From positions 10,044,001 to 10,108,000 of the forward strand of contig CM075101.1 in NCBI GenBank assembly GCA_037576195.1: a stretch of DNA of 64,000 nucleotides, written 5' to 3'. Numbering within the stretch: position 1 is the stretch's first letter; each line of letters starts with the position of its first letter. The notes under the pieces were generated by a model, which was not told the origin of the DNA, did not search any database, and saw nothing but the letters and a program-made list of their open reading frames with translations. The DNA is from Phytoseiulus persimilis (Eukaryota > Arthropoda > Arachnida > Mesostigmata > Phytoseiidae). A program made the translations under genes and the position numbers. Below, piece by piece: positions 47,612-61,000 of this stretch.

Positions 47612-50600
47612 TCAAACATTAATATCGAAGGATATTGGCTTGTTCTCCTGCGCACCGAGAAGGTAACGCGTCGATGCATTCATTCTTATGGGTGGCGCAG
47701 CTGCCCGCACCGGTGGAAGTGGGGCAGCTGCTCGTAGTGGTGGTGGAGGCGGCGGGGGTGGAAGATCCATCTCAGTCGTATCGACGACACTGTTGCTTTT
47801 GCACGAGGAGGATGAGGCCGACTTGAGACGAATCAGACGACCTTGTATTTGACCTTGCTGAGAGGTTACAGTCCCGTCTTTCTTGAGGCTCTTCAGAGAC
47901 CCAGTCGCTGGTGTAAGAGTCTGTTGCACGTTCGATGGGAGCATTATGCGATGATGGGAAGTCCTACGGACGGTTCGCCGACGCTGTGGAAGAATTATTC
48001 AATTTCGTATCTGCTACAAACGAGAGAAACAATGCTAGGTGAACAAATTCGAAATGAATGGAAAACCACGAAACCTGCCTCGACCACTCCTCTCCATTTC
48101 GCAGCGGCTTTGCTGGCGACTTCCATCCGTCGCTTCTGTTCGGCTTTGTATCGTTTGAAGTAAACCTCGATGATGATCAGCACCAAACCCCCGAAAATTC
48201 CTGCCCCAACCAATATAAAAACACCGGCCATATTTGTCAGTCCAAGGGTTGCTGGCGTTCGTTCTAGCTTGCTTTCGCATCGTCGGCCTCCGTTATGAAT
48301 CCAACGTGAGTCAAGCTGCTCCATGTGGCCACTCTCGTGCATCTCGAGCAATGCGAGTGTGACCTTGTCCACCCAAAAGGAATTCCTTTGCAGGGCGACT
48401 CCATAGCCTGAACGTCCGAATTGCTCGCCCGCCGTCACAAGATCGCAATGACGCGCAGCTTCGTACTCGAGCCGTGACGAGTCCCAGATGAACGCATCAA
48501 TGTTTCTGCGGGGAAGTCAGAAATATGTTCGACCATAAAATGTGCAAACCCTCCGACTCATGACAACTGTCGAACTGATTCAGGATGCTGAAGACAGAGG
48601 AGAGAACTCACCCAGTCATAAGCGCCTCAATGCCATGGTCCACCGTGTCGAAATTCTTGCCTTCCATGATGCGGTACATATTTTGTAGTTCCACTTGCCG
48701 CTTGAAATAAGTGTCAACAGCACTGCCTCGCACGGTAGCATAAGTGAAGTTTTCCGATGGATTCCTCAGACGAGGATCGTTAATGCCCGATAAAGAAGAC
48801 TCAGGTTTTTCCAACACAAGGAAAGCGGCCAAATTAGCGGTGTACGAGGCTACGACTATCATGGCAAAGCCCGCCCAAACCATTCCAAGAACTCTCCCTG
48901 CAAGAGGGAAAACGAGCTGAGATCGGCAGCAGCGAGCGACGCGGAGTGTTTCACTCCTTAGCTTCAGCTCGTCCATGGGAATTTCGTCAGTCCCGCTTCC
49001 GTAGGGATTCAAGAGCGTGGGAAACAAGACGATGCTCACCTGAAAATGACCGAGGAGTGCCCTCCGCTATTCCCGAGTTGAGCAGAACACCCCACGCAAA
49101 CCAAAGTGCAGAGGAGAGATTTAAGCCGTCCTCGTCGCGTTCGCTCGGAGCGACTCGATAGTTCCCGAATGGGCTGAACCTGGAATCCGATTCATCATCA
49201 TTAAGTTTGCTTCAACAATACCACGAAGAGGGAGGATTCTGAGAAATCTCGCATGTCGAGTTGAAGTCGATTCGAGCTATTCGACGATGCTGGGATGTCG
49301 CGGATCACAGAAATTAGAATATCTAAGTCAACAAATCTCTGAAGAAATCAAGCCGCGAGGAGAGTTCCCCTGAACCTGAGAAGCTCAATTCGTTTTCCTT
49401 TTAACTATCATTTTCTCACCTGTCCAAAAGATAAAGTCCCAACGCAACTACATGAACTGAGAACATGACCACAATCCACAACGACTTTTGGAAAGGCTGA
49501 AGGAATGACGCCAAGGTGGAACTTTTGTCTTGCTGAAATCGCGTGACGATGGACAATGTTATTCTTAGCAGAATAACCCCCTTGCAGATGGGCAATCTGC
49601 AAGGGGGCACGAAAGTGGCGAGCGCCCGCTGTTCACATATCTTTGAAAGGCACTCTGATTCCCGTACCTTCTTGGCGAGTATGGTAATGCCTTGATATTT
49701 GAATGGTTTTGTGAAGTCGACTTCTAATGATCGCTCCGGGGTAATCGTCAGAGGTGCGACCACCATGTCGGCCCTCTTGCGCACGAGATCTCCGATCAGT
49801 CCTGTCCAAACTCTTCGTCCCTCCTCCTTGCTCTACATGAGGCGCAGAACAGAATCGTGGTTTGGAATCAAACATGGAATCATGACAACCGTTGCGTCCC
49901 TTCGCACGAATCGCTCACATATGTCTCAACTTCGACGACTCCGGGCTTACTGGTGACTCACCGGCTCAAGATTTCCATACTGAGCGTCTTCGACGAGATA
50001 CAGATCATAGCTGAAGTTGAGTTTGGACGAAAGAACTCTTAGAAGATCCATGCAGTATCCGAAGCAGCAAAACGCTTCGTCCGACTTCGAGGATCTGTTA
50101 TACCAAGGGCACGGCGTTTCGCTCGAATGGCATTCGCCCGAGCTGTTCACTTGTCGGGTCCATACAAAAGGACGTTCGGCTAATGTGGCCACCTGCGGAA
50201 ACGCGGACGTGTCTTTTCAGCCAAGTCTCCTCCGAAGGAAGGGGTGCATTATTCGCCGTGAATAAAAGACCTCCGAAGAGGGTTCTGAGCTTCCACCCAC
50301 TTTCAGATGTTTAGGAATGACGAATCCTAGCGGCTTCTCTTTGGAGCTGCCAGGCCACAGGACGAATTCGAGATTTATGTTGAGCTCCATCTCATTCTTC
50401 CACTCGTTATACGCATACTGGCCGACCTTGACCAGATGGCTCTCCTTTTCCTGATGAGAGAGCAACGCGGCTCCGATCAGAAGAAAGCCTCCACTGAGAT
50501 CAGGAAGCGATTCAGCTCGCAAACAGAGCTCGACCGCCCACTGTACCCACCCGTTGAATGTTGAAGATCACATAGTCGCTGTTCAAGCGGTCTCCTTTGT

Positions 50601-53600
50601 CGTCGAACTTGACATGACCAGTTTCACCGCTCATCAGGATTTGTTCTTTCAGAATGCTGAGGACCGTTGGTGTATGGTATGAGGGAAAATAACTCCATCA
50701 AACTCGAAAGTCTGATTCGTCTTATTCCCTCGAGCCAATATCCCGAACCAACCTGACAAGCTTGAGGCCGGCATCCCAGTTGTGTTCGAGACTGCTACAA
50801 TTCAGCCTGGGAGCGGAGACGCTCGCATCGCGCTGGAGCTTCTTGAGGGCGATCGCGATTAGGTTCACTGAATCGCGAATGTGGGCGCGCTCGTCCACCG
50901 CGTTCACCAAGTCTAGGCCAAGAACGCCTTGAAGACGGAGCTCTGCTTCAGTTCGTTGCTCGCGTGATCAACACACCTTTCCGTCTGATGGCTAATTCTC
51001 CGTTCCCGCTCAGAGAGCGAGTCCCACACTTCCCTAAAATCTCGATCATAATTCCCGAGCACGTTGGGAAATATTACGCGGACTCACCATCGGGACAGTT
51101 TGGTGCTTTGAGGGCTTGTTCGGAGACTAACCATACGTATCCTGCAGTATTCATTTCGAGTTTCTTTACAACGTCGAATATTTTTGTAGCTTCGTTCGTG
51201 CTGCAAAAGAACGGAAGCGTTGTATATCTGCTGTGTAAAGCGGGTACGACCTGCGCTATACGGTACGACCCGGCGAGGGTCGATTCGGGAAATATATTTC
51301 TTGGAAGAAATCCTCGGGGAGTCGCGGCGAATCCATGATCCCTTTCAGCGCTTTGCGTTACTTCTTCCAAAGCTAGGAAGTGGGAGAGTCCATCTCCGAT
51401 TTTTCCCCGGAGTCGGTCTTCCGGAGACGATACTTACTCGGCATACAAGACATACACGCGGCAGTGTCTCCGCGACGCGTTCCTCAGTTCAGCGGCCAGA
51501 TCCGTGGTGTCCGATTCGAATTCTATCACATGCTCGATCTGGAATCGAGATCCATTCATCATTAACCCCTCTCCGGGCCTTCATCTTCGATTGAGATATC
51601 AATAGATCCTCCTCGCTGACGAAGGGCAGAGATGTTGAAGCGTCTCGCCTCAAAGAGTTCTCGGCAGAAGCTTGAGAATTGGGCGGATCTACGTACGTGT
51701 ACAACATTCTTCTCACGTGCGGCCACATTATGGAATCTTCCCAGAGTGGCTCTGCCGTCGTTGTCTGACGAATGGATGAACACAATGCTGCTGTAGCCCA
51801 AATGACGCAACAGCTTTATCCAGACATCCGCTTGATGGGAATAGGGCGGAACGGTGCGCAGGAATGTCTTGTGGAGGTTCTGCATGCAACCAACAACGGA
51901 ATTCAATTAGTCTCCGTTAGTGCACCAGCCCGACGCTCTCTTCGCAACGGAAATAAATTTTATCACTTTGGTCTACCGTTCCTCGCCTCTGATCCGTCGG
52001 GAGTGCCATCCAAACCACAGCCTTCACCGGCCCCACCGAGCGATTTTCCCGTTGGAGTTTCCTCTCCTGGCTCTTACCACTCAGTCTCGCTTCGCATTCC
52101 CAGTCTTCAACTCGTCTTATCTGCCCTCGCTGTTCGTGGGCTCAGTCGAAGTCTCGGGGATTCAACTAGTCGAGCCGGCTGGAAAGCCTGGCGAAACCCA
52201 CTTTCACCGGAACGTACATCAACGTCGAGCCGGAAAACACTCAGCTTGGAGGGAAATCCTTCCAGAGCGGCTTTTTCCGGCTCTTACCCACAAGTCTCGG
52301 CTTCTCTCCCTCAGTTTGTCCCCCTCCGCACAATGCTCTGCCTGAGAATTTTTTCCCCTGCAAAAGCCCCGCATTATTCCGTATAGGAGAAGATGAAAAT
52401 GCATTGATTCGTTCAACTTCCTCCTTCTCCCGGGAGGACACGCGTGAGATCAGCAGAAGTATCGTGGAGGATGCAAACAGCTCTACGAATACTGTCTCGG
52501 AGCCTAATGCGGGCTCAACTTGAAAGCGACTCTTTGACGTGAAGCTTGGTGTATTCCAATCCCTGTCAACATGACCCACGGTCGGATTTTCCGTCCACAT
52601 TTCGACGGTGGTCATTTGGCCCCCGCATCCATCAAGAGACGTTTAAATCTAAGAGACGAATCTACCGTCAGGATCTCACCTTGTCGGATAATGAGCTATG
52701 TCTAGAGCTGATCCCAATCACGGGAATGCTGTAAAAGCCGCAAGTGTATGAAACTGCGGCCGGTGAAAGCTCGCCCTTCATAGGACTTGAGATTACCACG
52801 GCGTAAACTGGAAGGAGTTCGTTGAGGAGGAATTACTCCCATAGTCTTGCTCGGCGGAGCCGTGTGCTTTTCGCACCGAAAAGTGGGCTCTTTTACATGG
52901 AGCCCGATTGTGAACAATGCGGAAGATTGCTCACTCAGAGCCATTCCGGGTTATGATTGTTGAAAATGCTGACCTTTTTGCGAGATGAGTTCTTCGCAGA
53001 CGTTTTCAGCCATCCTGATCGGATTCAAATTCATGTGTACTGTTTTTGGCTTGAGGCTGATATCGTACGTCGCCATAGCGTCGGATATCGCTTCCTCGAA
53101 ATATTGGATGCCTTCGGGTGGACTAAGGACTGCACCTATGTTGAACACCGAATCCTGGTCTTGTGGAGGCGAAGGCCCAGAGGGAACTTCCTGAGCGTTC
53201 CTGGAAATTGAACGAGAATCGTGCGTCTAGAGTCCAGAGCCTGGTCCTTTCACAGAACTATCTCGGGAGTTTCAGTAGCCTGTTCGCTCTCCACTCCCTC
53301 GAGGGTTTCCAGGATCTTTCCTCGCTGGCTTCTCGTCTCCAGCGGGCTAATCGAATCAACCGAGGGTCGGTGACGTGCCCAAGAGGAGCTCGTGTCGTTT
53401 CGTAAGTGGCGGCGGGCTTCGCTCCGACGCCAGAGTGCCGTCTTTTGCCATAGACAATTTGTCTCGTCGCTCAGCGAGCGCGTGTTCAGCGCCGAATCAA
53501 CGAAGTGGTGATTCCGTTAGGACGACGACAACAACAACGGAAGAGTTCAGAGAAAAACGTTCGATACGGCTTTGAGAACTCACGCAATCGGAGATGCCCC

Positions 53601-53711
53601 AAACAGCAAGGCCGATCCGAGCAGGATGCATATGGAGTTGAGCAGCTTGCGTCTTGAAATGTTAAATGTCGAAAAAAGCGGAGTCGTGACTTGTCGGACA
53701 GTCGATGCCAT
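47612..53711 (-). CDS. Nmdar1: NMDA-type ionotropic glutamate receptor subunit 1 (GluN1), complete, 16 exons, 1,014 aa
   Basis: Exons (minus strand): 53711-53584, 53200-52974, 52807-52680, 51879-51697, 51538-51438, 51200-51088, 50927-50753, 50656-50551, 50450-50301, 50192-49962, 49832-49668, 49532-49420, 49179-49040, 48897-48612, 48505-48079 and 47983-47612. Phases agree throughout. The start ATG has A at -3 and leads a signal peptide ([16 protein letters not shown]). The amino-terminal domain reads [20 protein letters not shown] and [15 protein letters not shown]. Ligand-binding S1 has APLTITPER with the arginine that grips the glycine carboxylate. M1 is at about 582-604, the pore loop has WGVLLNSGI with the N-site asparagine, M3 carries [10 protein letters not shown]2 has [12 protein letters not shown], and M4 is at about 842-865. 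The subunit binds glycine or D-serine and is obligatory in NMDA receptors. The cytoplasmic tail has a proline run and ends FDINV, a hydrophobic-x-hydrophobic PDZ-type end. Joining exon 15 to 16 in frame needs a GC donor (GAG|GCAGGT) or a slightly different GT site. Confidence 0.96.
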
Positions 53712-56700
53712 ACTAGGATGGCGTTCCGGACGATTGTGATGATTCTGAGTATGCTTCTGTTTCACCTGCCCTGGGCGCGAATCGTTCAGGCGGTGATGTG
53801 GGTCAGAGTCAGGGCCTATTCGAACGCTCTGGAATAGGTCGAAGGTTGTTTCAGGCCGTTGGGGTTTCTTGTTTTCGAATCGTGAACACCTCTCGCCCGA
53901 GCCCCCCCCCCCCCCCCCCCCCCAGGAGCGTCCGCGGAACGCGAGAGCTCTACCACATGGAAGCCTTTCCGGAAGGACACCAACCTGAACCGGTATTGTG
54001 CCGTTCGAAGCTTCGGTTCAAAAGCTGAGATGATAGCTCAGTCGGAAATGATCGATTGTTTGGGAACTCGCTCGTCTGCTCGCCCAGCGGGTCCAGCCCC
54101 GGAGCCCACTGCAGCTGAGCGGGCAAGTGTGCGGCGAACTCGGCAAACTCGAACTCCGAACCTGAGCCTCGGTACCGTACGGAGCAACCGAATCGGGTGG
54201 GCGAGGCTTGGGCGTTCGAGAAGCGTAACTGACGAAGCTAACGGCTATTGCGAGGCGTCGACTCCAGCGTAGGCGGTCGCTTCTGCAGGCGTTTCGCGCT
54301 GTTTTGCGGCTCGGACACGATCACAACGAAGCTTGGTTGGAGGTCGCATTGAGATCGACGACGGCGATCGACCGAACGAAGGGAGGCACGAACGAACGCA
54401 CGAACGAACGCACAAACTAACGACGAGGTCGATGGCAGCAACGACGACCACGGCAGCTTTCTAGATCGGGAGTTATGGGTGGTCAGAAGAGAATGAGCAT
54501 TAGCAGCAGCGCAATACAAGCTTTAATCCATGCTCGACATTATTCTAGGTAGGAGCTGAGCCCTTGTTGCTCCTAGGAGTCCGAGGATGAGGAGGTCGTC
54601 AAGGAAACCCGAGTTCGTTATGGCGAGCACCGAGGGCGCCACCGTGCGCAGCGGCTCGCGTAGTCGCGCCCTTATTCTCTGCAAGTTTTCAGGACCGCGA
54701 TCCATGAGGACATTTGATGTCGGAGGGTGATGTGGAATAGGATACTCGGAGGGAAACTAAGGAGTGCTCAGACGGAGTAGATTGATGTTGATAGAGCCGG
54801 CATGTCCGCGACGAGTTTCGCTTTCTGGGTTCTACGCCGAGACAATCATCAACTCCATCGGAAAGTAGACTCCGATGTCTTGCTCTCGCACCGAATGACA
54901 GAGCTTTGGCTCTATGGCTTCATGGGCGAGTCATGTTGGGTCCTTCTTCAACACTCACACATAAGCGCCTTGGCGATTCCCCACACCTGAGTGAATAACG
55001 TCCCGTGCGTCCATCCACGTGGGTCGACAGGCTTATTATATGATGAAGCCGAACTCTCCTGATTTCGAGCCGCCGCCAGCGAGTTCGATTCCATCGAGTT
55101 TCTTCCGGAGTTAAAATGGATCAGATCTTCATGGGGTGGTATTCACCATTTCGTCACCCCTCTCCGCAAACAACCTGCTCGAGACTTCCAGAGATCGTAT
55201 CTCAGGGACCTCGCTCCACGAATAGAAGATCCAAAGCTGGGTTTTGCGGCCCGCCCATGTCCGGAGATGAGTTACGGATCGTATGTTGAACCCTGTGAGC
55301 TCCTCAACATGGGCCGCTCCCGAACGGTGTTATGGGTTCTATTTGGGGGCAGAGACCGAGCTCCCTGACTCTCGGTTCTGAGTGGCACATATGAGTGAGA
55401 CCATAATATGCGGAATTTAGGATCGCCTTAAGAGAATCCAGCCTTGCAACGCCTTTGAGTTCACCTCACGAATACTTTGTTCAGGCGACTGAAAATTCTC
55501 TTCAGGGGTTCGCCGCAGGATACACTTCGAATATCCTCACATCCCTCTCGGATTTCCAAAATCCAACTCGGCGCCACTAGCCGCTCATGGATTGCCGGGC
55601 ACCAACCCTAGCTTCTATGGCAGTTGAGTCTCTTCTCCGAATGCTGCTCTTCTCAGGTCTTGTTCAGCCTCTCGATGGAAATAAGTGTGTTCCTCTGTTC
55701 CAATCATGATCATCCCGCTGTCAGACTGACCTAGTGGCCTGATGCCGGAACGCATCGGAGTAGTGCACGGGAAACTCCGTACACGCGTTCTTGATGACCA
55801 AACTACTCCGAAACACGGAATATGCATTCTTGGCAAAAGAAAAATGAGAAGTATCGAAGGAAAGACATGGATGTGAATTATGCCTCCCGGACGAGAATAC
55901 TCTGGGAAACAACAGACGTGCGTGCCCTGTGGAAGAGAGCTTGCGAGTGCTCCTCCATCTCTCCGAGTTCCACAACAGATCATCGGAGCGGTTGCGAGCG
56001 CGTCGTCTCTGAGGAGCTCCTCCTCGAGCCTCGGGATGGGAGAGCGTCGATTGGACCTCAGGAGAGAAGATGAGAGGCAAGCCCAATTATGCCCTGAAGT
56101 CGCAACCATTGAGTTCCCAACATCTCGAACGCCGTGAGAGTTCGATCTTCCCGCCAGAGAACATATGACTGCTGTTCCAATACCATTCTCGCCTCGTCGC
56201 TGCTCCTGCTGGTGCTTGTTTTGATATTTCCTCGTTGTCATGTCTAGAACAGAGCAGATGCGGAGAAGCCATATTGCGATCGGAACGGAGGACGCGAGAT
56301 ATTTCGATTCTCACGCCACCATTGATTCGATTGCTGAAACTGATCCGCTATTAGTTGCGAATAGAATCCAGCCTCTATCCGGGAAGAGCAGAACTCGGGA
56401 CCACCGACTCAAAAGACGTCTTTGAGGAGCTGTGTGCTGGGAATTCGTGTTTTCCCGACGAAACCCGTGGACGACGAGGTTCCTCCGGCGGAGTTCTTTC
56501 CCTGAGCTTCCGTCATATTGAAGACAACGACTGCCGCCGCAACGAGGAATCAGAGAGGGAATCCGATTGGACAATATTGTTCGGTGCTCGAATAGCGTAA
56601 GTCTGGAACCACGGCAGATTTAATCCATGATCGATCCAAGCGACCGGGTCCATGAATCTCAATTCTGATAGCATCTCAGGGTATTCCCTCCAACCGTACC

Positions 56701-58000
56701 TTAAGCCGCGCCTGCGAAGCGGTCCACGATTCGACCAGATCTGGCCTCGATGTTACGGAGTCCCCCGGGTATGGTCTCGAAAGAACCGCGAAGGGCTCCG
56801 TTTCAGTGCTTTGCTGTGGAATTGGAGGCGCTGTTCGACTCACTCGCTCCATGGAACGCGCATATCAAATAGGAAACGTCAACTTCTCCCTGAAGTGTCC
56901 TGAGCGCGATACCGAGAGATTAGCTCCATGCAGGAACAATTTTCGAAATGCTTCAGTAGCCATCGAGTCGCCGCCACAGATGAAGGATCAAGAACTCAAC
57001 GAGACGCCCGTCGTCTGTCTCCTATCTACTAACGGCTCAAGAACAGAGCGAGAGAGCAACCATCTCGACGCAATTACCCGAAGATCGATGGGGGGGGGGG
57101 GGTGTTGCGGCTATCGAACAGGTGGGCGGCAATAAGTTACCTCTACCATCGCTACCAGTATGTCAGCAGCATCATCCGTATTCTTATCATCATTACTGTT
57201 ATTCATTTCTTCCTTGAAACACGACGAATGAGAACTACGGCGTCGGCACTTCCGATCCCTGCAGAGCCCTTGGAAGGCCTTCCGCGGCTCCACTGATCGA
57301 GAGCACTTGTGGAGCATGCCGCAATCCTCCGAGGAAGGAGCCCTGCTCGCCGTCATCTCCCAGATTCATGATCTGGACGAACTTTGCGCTGCAATGGGAA
57401 AGAAAGCGGAATCCTTGTTCTTTGCACGGGGTACCCCTTCGCATCGGTGCAGAGGCACCGCTTGCGTTGGGACGTTACGCGCGCCGCTCCATGAAGTGAG
57501 GTGGCGAGCCGCGTATGGCGTTCCTTGATTTTCTGCATGATTGAGCATCTCCATGGGCTCCGTGGATGTCGGAATCCGTTGTATGCCCCTCCGACTCTGA
57601 AAAGAATAATTATGAATACACGGGACTTGACACAAACAAGCTTGCTGGAATTTATGGTCCCATAACCGAGCACAAGCGACTCCGCGAAGATAATCGACGC
57701 TCTGTTCGGTTTAGAGAGGAGGAGGCCGCCTGAAGGCGGCTGAGAAGGCTGCCGATCTATGTAAAGCACGTCATCGAAAACAGCTCTACGCAAATAACCA
57801 CGCCACCCGGTCGTGTTGAAGACGGAGCGTGTCACGATCAAGCACATACTTTCCTCCAGTTCGTCAGGCCTTGGCTCATTGTACTTCGAAGCTCTATTCC
57901 AGACCAAAATCTCCGAGAAAACTCGGGGCCGCTCTCGACCAACTCGGAACTAATTCATTCTCACGGTGTTTGTCGCGGATCCTCGCTCGCTGTCCACCGA
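53712..58000. other. No recognised gene; expected NMDA receptor promoter side
   Basis: This lies upstream of the receptor start codon and should include its 5' UTR and promoter; I see no convincing TATA or initiator. A run of 22 C at 53,902-53,923 and an (AACG)n-like patch at about 54,374-54,420 are the only clear simple repeats. A run of 13 G lies at 57,090-57,102. Confidence 0.45.
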
Positions 58001-61000
58001 GTTCGCGGGCTAGGAAGCCATCGCCATAGCTCATGGGCGAGATTCCTCGCTTACTCGACGGACACCGATCCTCGTCCTTCCCCGTCGCAGCAAACATGAT
58101 TCCTGGTCCGCTCCGTCTTGCCAGGGAGGCTTACGGCCAACTACCCATACGTCACCCGGAACACGAGAATGAGGCGAGGACTTCTCAAATGAGAAGAGAA
58201 TACTGGCATTCACTCCCAGCCCAGCGACATGTTTTCAAGGAAAGGATGACGTGGACGCCTACTTTTTCCTCTCGACGAAATTACTGCTCGAGCGCCGCTG
58301 CTCCAGAGCGCGGTCGGAGTTGATCACAGCCAGACAACAAATCGGTCGAAGAACCTCGTAGAAACAGATTAGCCTGCTCGAGGAAGTTTTCTGAAATCCG
58401 TTCGCTTATCGAAATACCCGTTTAGCGCCCGGAGCTCTCCACTCCCAACAGGATGGTGTTCTGCGACCCATTTCAAGAGTGAATCGATATCGGATTCCGC
58501 GGCGGCAAGGTCCCACATCGGGAAACATACAGCAATCGCGAATCGGTGGGCATCTTACTCTCGTTGTTCTTCTCCACGTTTCCGGCTTTCGACGTATGTA
58601 CTTGAATGAAGGTACTTGACGTTCATTTCCAACGAGAGAATTTTCGAAGTGAGCCCACCGAGTCCGGACGACTTCGAGCGTTCCTCGCTCCCGAGTTGGC
58701 TCCAAAGTATCCAAACTATTCGCGGGTGCTCTCAATTTGGGAGTTGTTCAGAGAACGGGTTCAAGAACTGACATCGAGTAAATGATCCATCGGACAACAA
58801 CGCTCGAACCGGGATTCTTGCCAGCAACAAGATCAAACATTCCGGAGTAGTCGAAGAGCCGACTCGGGAGTTTTTCACGCGAGCTGATAGAGTTTGGTGA
58901 GATCCCAGCTATGAAGAAGTGTCAGGGGAAACTCGGAAGATGTGGAATTTCCAGGAACAATCCAATGGGAATTCCGCTCCCATCCCGAACGCGGAGCTCT
59001 CGAGATAATCTGTTTGCACGACGGGGGGAGCGGCGGTGCAAGTTTTCCCGCGCGTACTGACGCACCCGACCTCAAGTTCCCATTAGTAGGACTCGAAACG
59101 GGAGCCAGTATTTTTTCCGGAGAAAAAGCCGGGTCCCAGACGCAAGAATTCCCGGATTCAACAATTCATAGATATGAGCATCAGCTTGATAAGCGCTGCG
59201 TGGGCTTGGGTGGAGACCCGGTCTGAGGAATCTCGTAGGTTGTGGTCACATCCCGATGCCTGAGTATGGGTTTCCCCGGAACCCCGGAGTTTCGGCCGTA
59301 AGCGAGAAACTAGTTCTTGGATTCGGCTATCCTCGGTAGTCCCTCTCACTCAGGAGCTTAATGTTCACGACTGCAGTCGTACAAGGAGCAGGGACTTCCT
59401 AGAAAACGGAAAAACAGACTTGACGTGATCAAGAACGAGCTCGTAAATCAAGGGAACCCGATTCATGGACAAAACTTTACGGCATGAGCTCGATTGGGGG
59501 CTGGAAGTTCAGGCATTCATCATCTTCTTACTCCTATCATCTACCCTATGGGGAAAGGGATGGATGAGTCTCTGATGGCTGAGTTGATCAGCTCCCGCGG
59601 CAATAATGCATGATTCATCAATCTATCAATTTATCTGGCCACAGATCCATGCAGAGATGTATGATGATTAATGAATAATGTTTGAACTTCCAAGCTCTGA
59701 GCTCGATGCAGAGTGGAGCCTGTGACTGAAATCCGATAGGAAAGCTCTCTTGACCCAAGATAATTATGGCCCTCGGCTGATTTCTGCGTTTGACTTATTC
59801 CCGCGAAAAATCGGTGGGGCGTCGGCTTAGCTCCTCAATACAGAATTCCAGCTCCCTAGCATTCAGGTGTTTTTCCTCGAGTCGAGAGAAGTAGCTGTCG
59901 AGTTTCCTCAGCGTAATCCGCCGTCTCTGGAATCTCGCATCCGAGGATCGGGAGCTGGAGGATAAGAAATCCCCGCGATTCCTTCGCTCTCGCTCTTGAG
60001 CTTGAGTTCGAGAAGCTGTGTCACCGGGTGGAAATCACCACTGCGCGCAGGCAGACTCCGAATGTTTATCATCATTCGTGAAACACAGAAGAGGTTGGTG
60101 AAACAAAACAAAACAGAGCCGGGTTATGGAAGCCCAAGGTAGTTCATAAACAATATCCGGAGAGTCGGTGTGATGTAACTCGAACCAGGACGTAGCGCAC
60201 GATTCTATAAGCGAGCATCGATGCGCCAGCAGCCGATTATCGCACAGAGTGTAATCACCTGTAGTCTGCTCTCAGAACCACAGCTCTAAGTGGTGGACTA
60301 CAGCGTTTCGAGTCTCGTCCTACGTACCAGCCGGTCGTGGCCATCGTAGATGAATTCAATGCCGATGATGAGCACCCGAGAGACACTGGGTTACTGAGAA
60401 GACCAACACTCTCCGAATCATTTCCAACTTTTCCGGCCGACATTCAAATGAACGGGGAACTCATCGGAACCCGTCGGAAGACCGACAGCTGGATCAAAGG
60501 TACTTTGATTCCGGTCGGTTGGTCTCCAGCCTACGAAAAGAGGACCCCTTCCCGAATTCGCGGAGCTTCCTCCGGTTGATGCCTGACGGGACCTTGGACG
60601 ATCATACAATACGGGTCAGCATAGCTAGTTGAGGATCGTGATAACTAGCCTGCCTTTCGCTCTTTGGAGTGTGGTGACTGCAATTTCTCCCTTGAGCTTC
60701 GAAACTTTCTTCGACATCAATCCAGCACTGAGAACGGTGAGGGGCCAGAACCCCATCCCACCCCGTTCTCAAAAATGTTAGGCGCACAACGTTTCTCCCT
60801 CATTCTGATGATAGGAGCCCGGGGCTCTCATGCTAATTCATAAAATGCATAAGATCACAAATTTCGCAGGTTTTCGGCACATATTGTATAAGTCAGACGT
60901 TGGAGGCTAAAGCTACCGAGAGCGTGAATTCCTGTTGAGTCAACATGTCGTCTCTTGAGTTTTTCCGGAAACGCTCGCTGATTGTCGTTGCTACGGTCGC

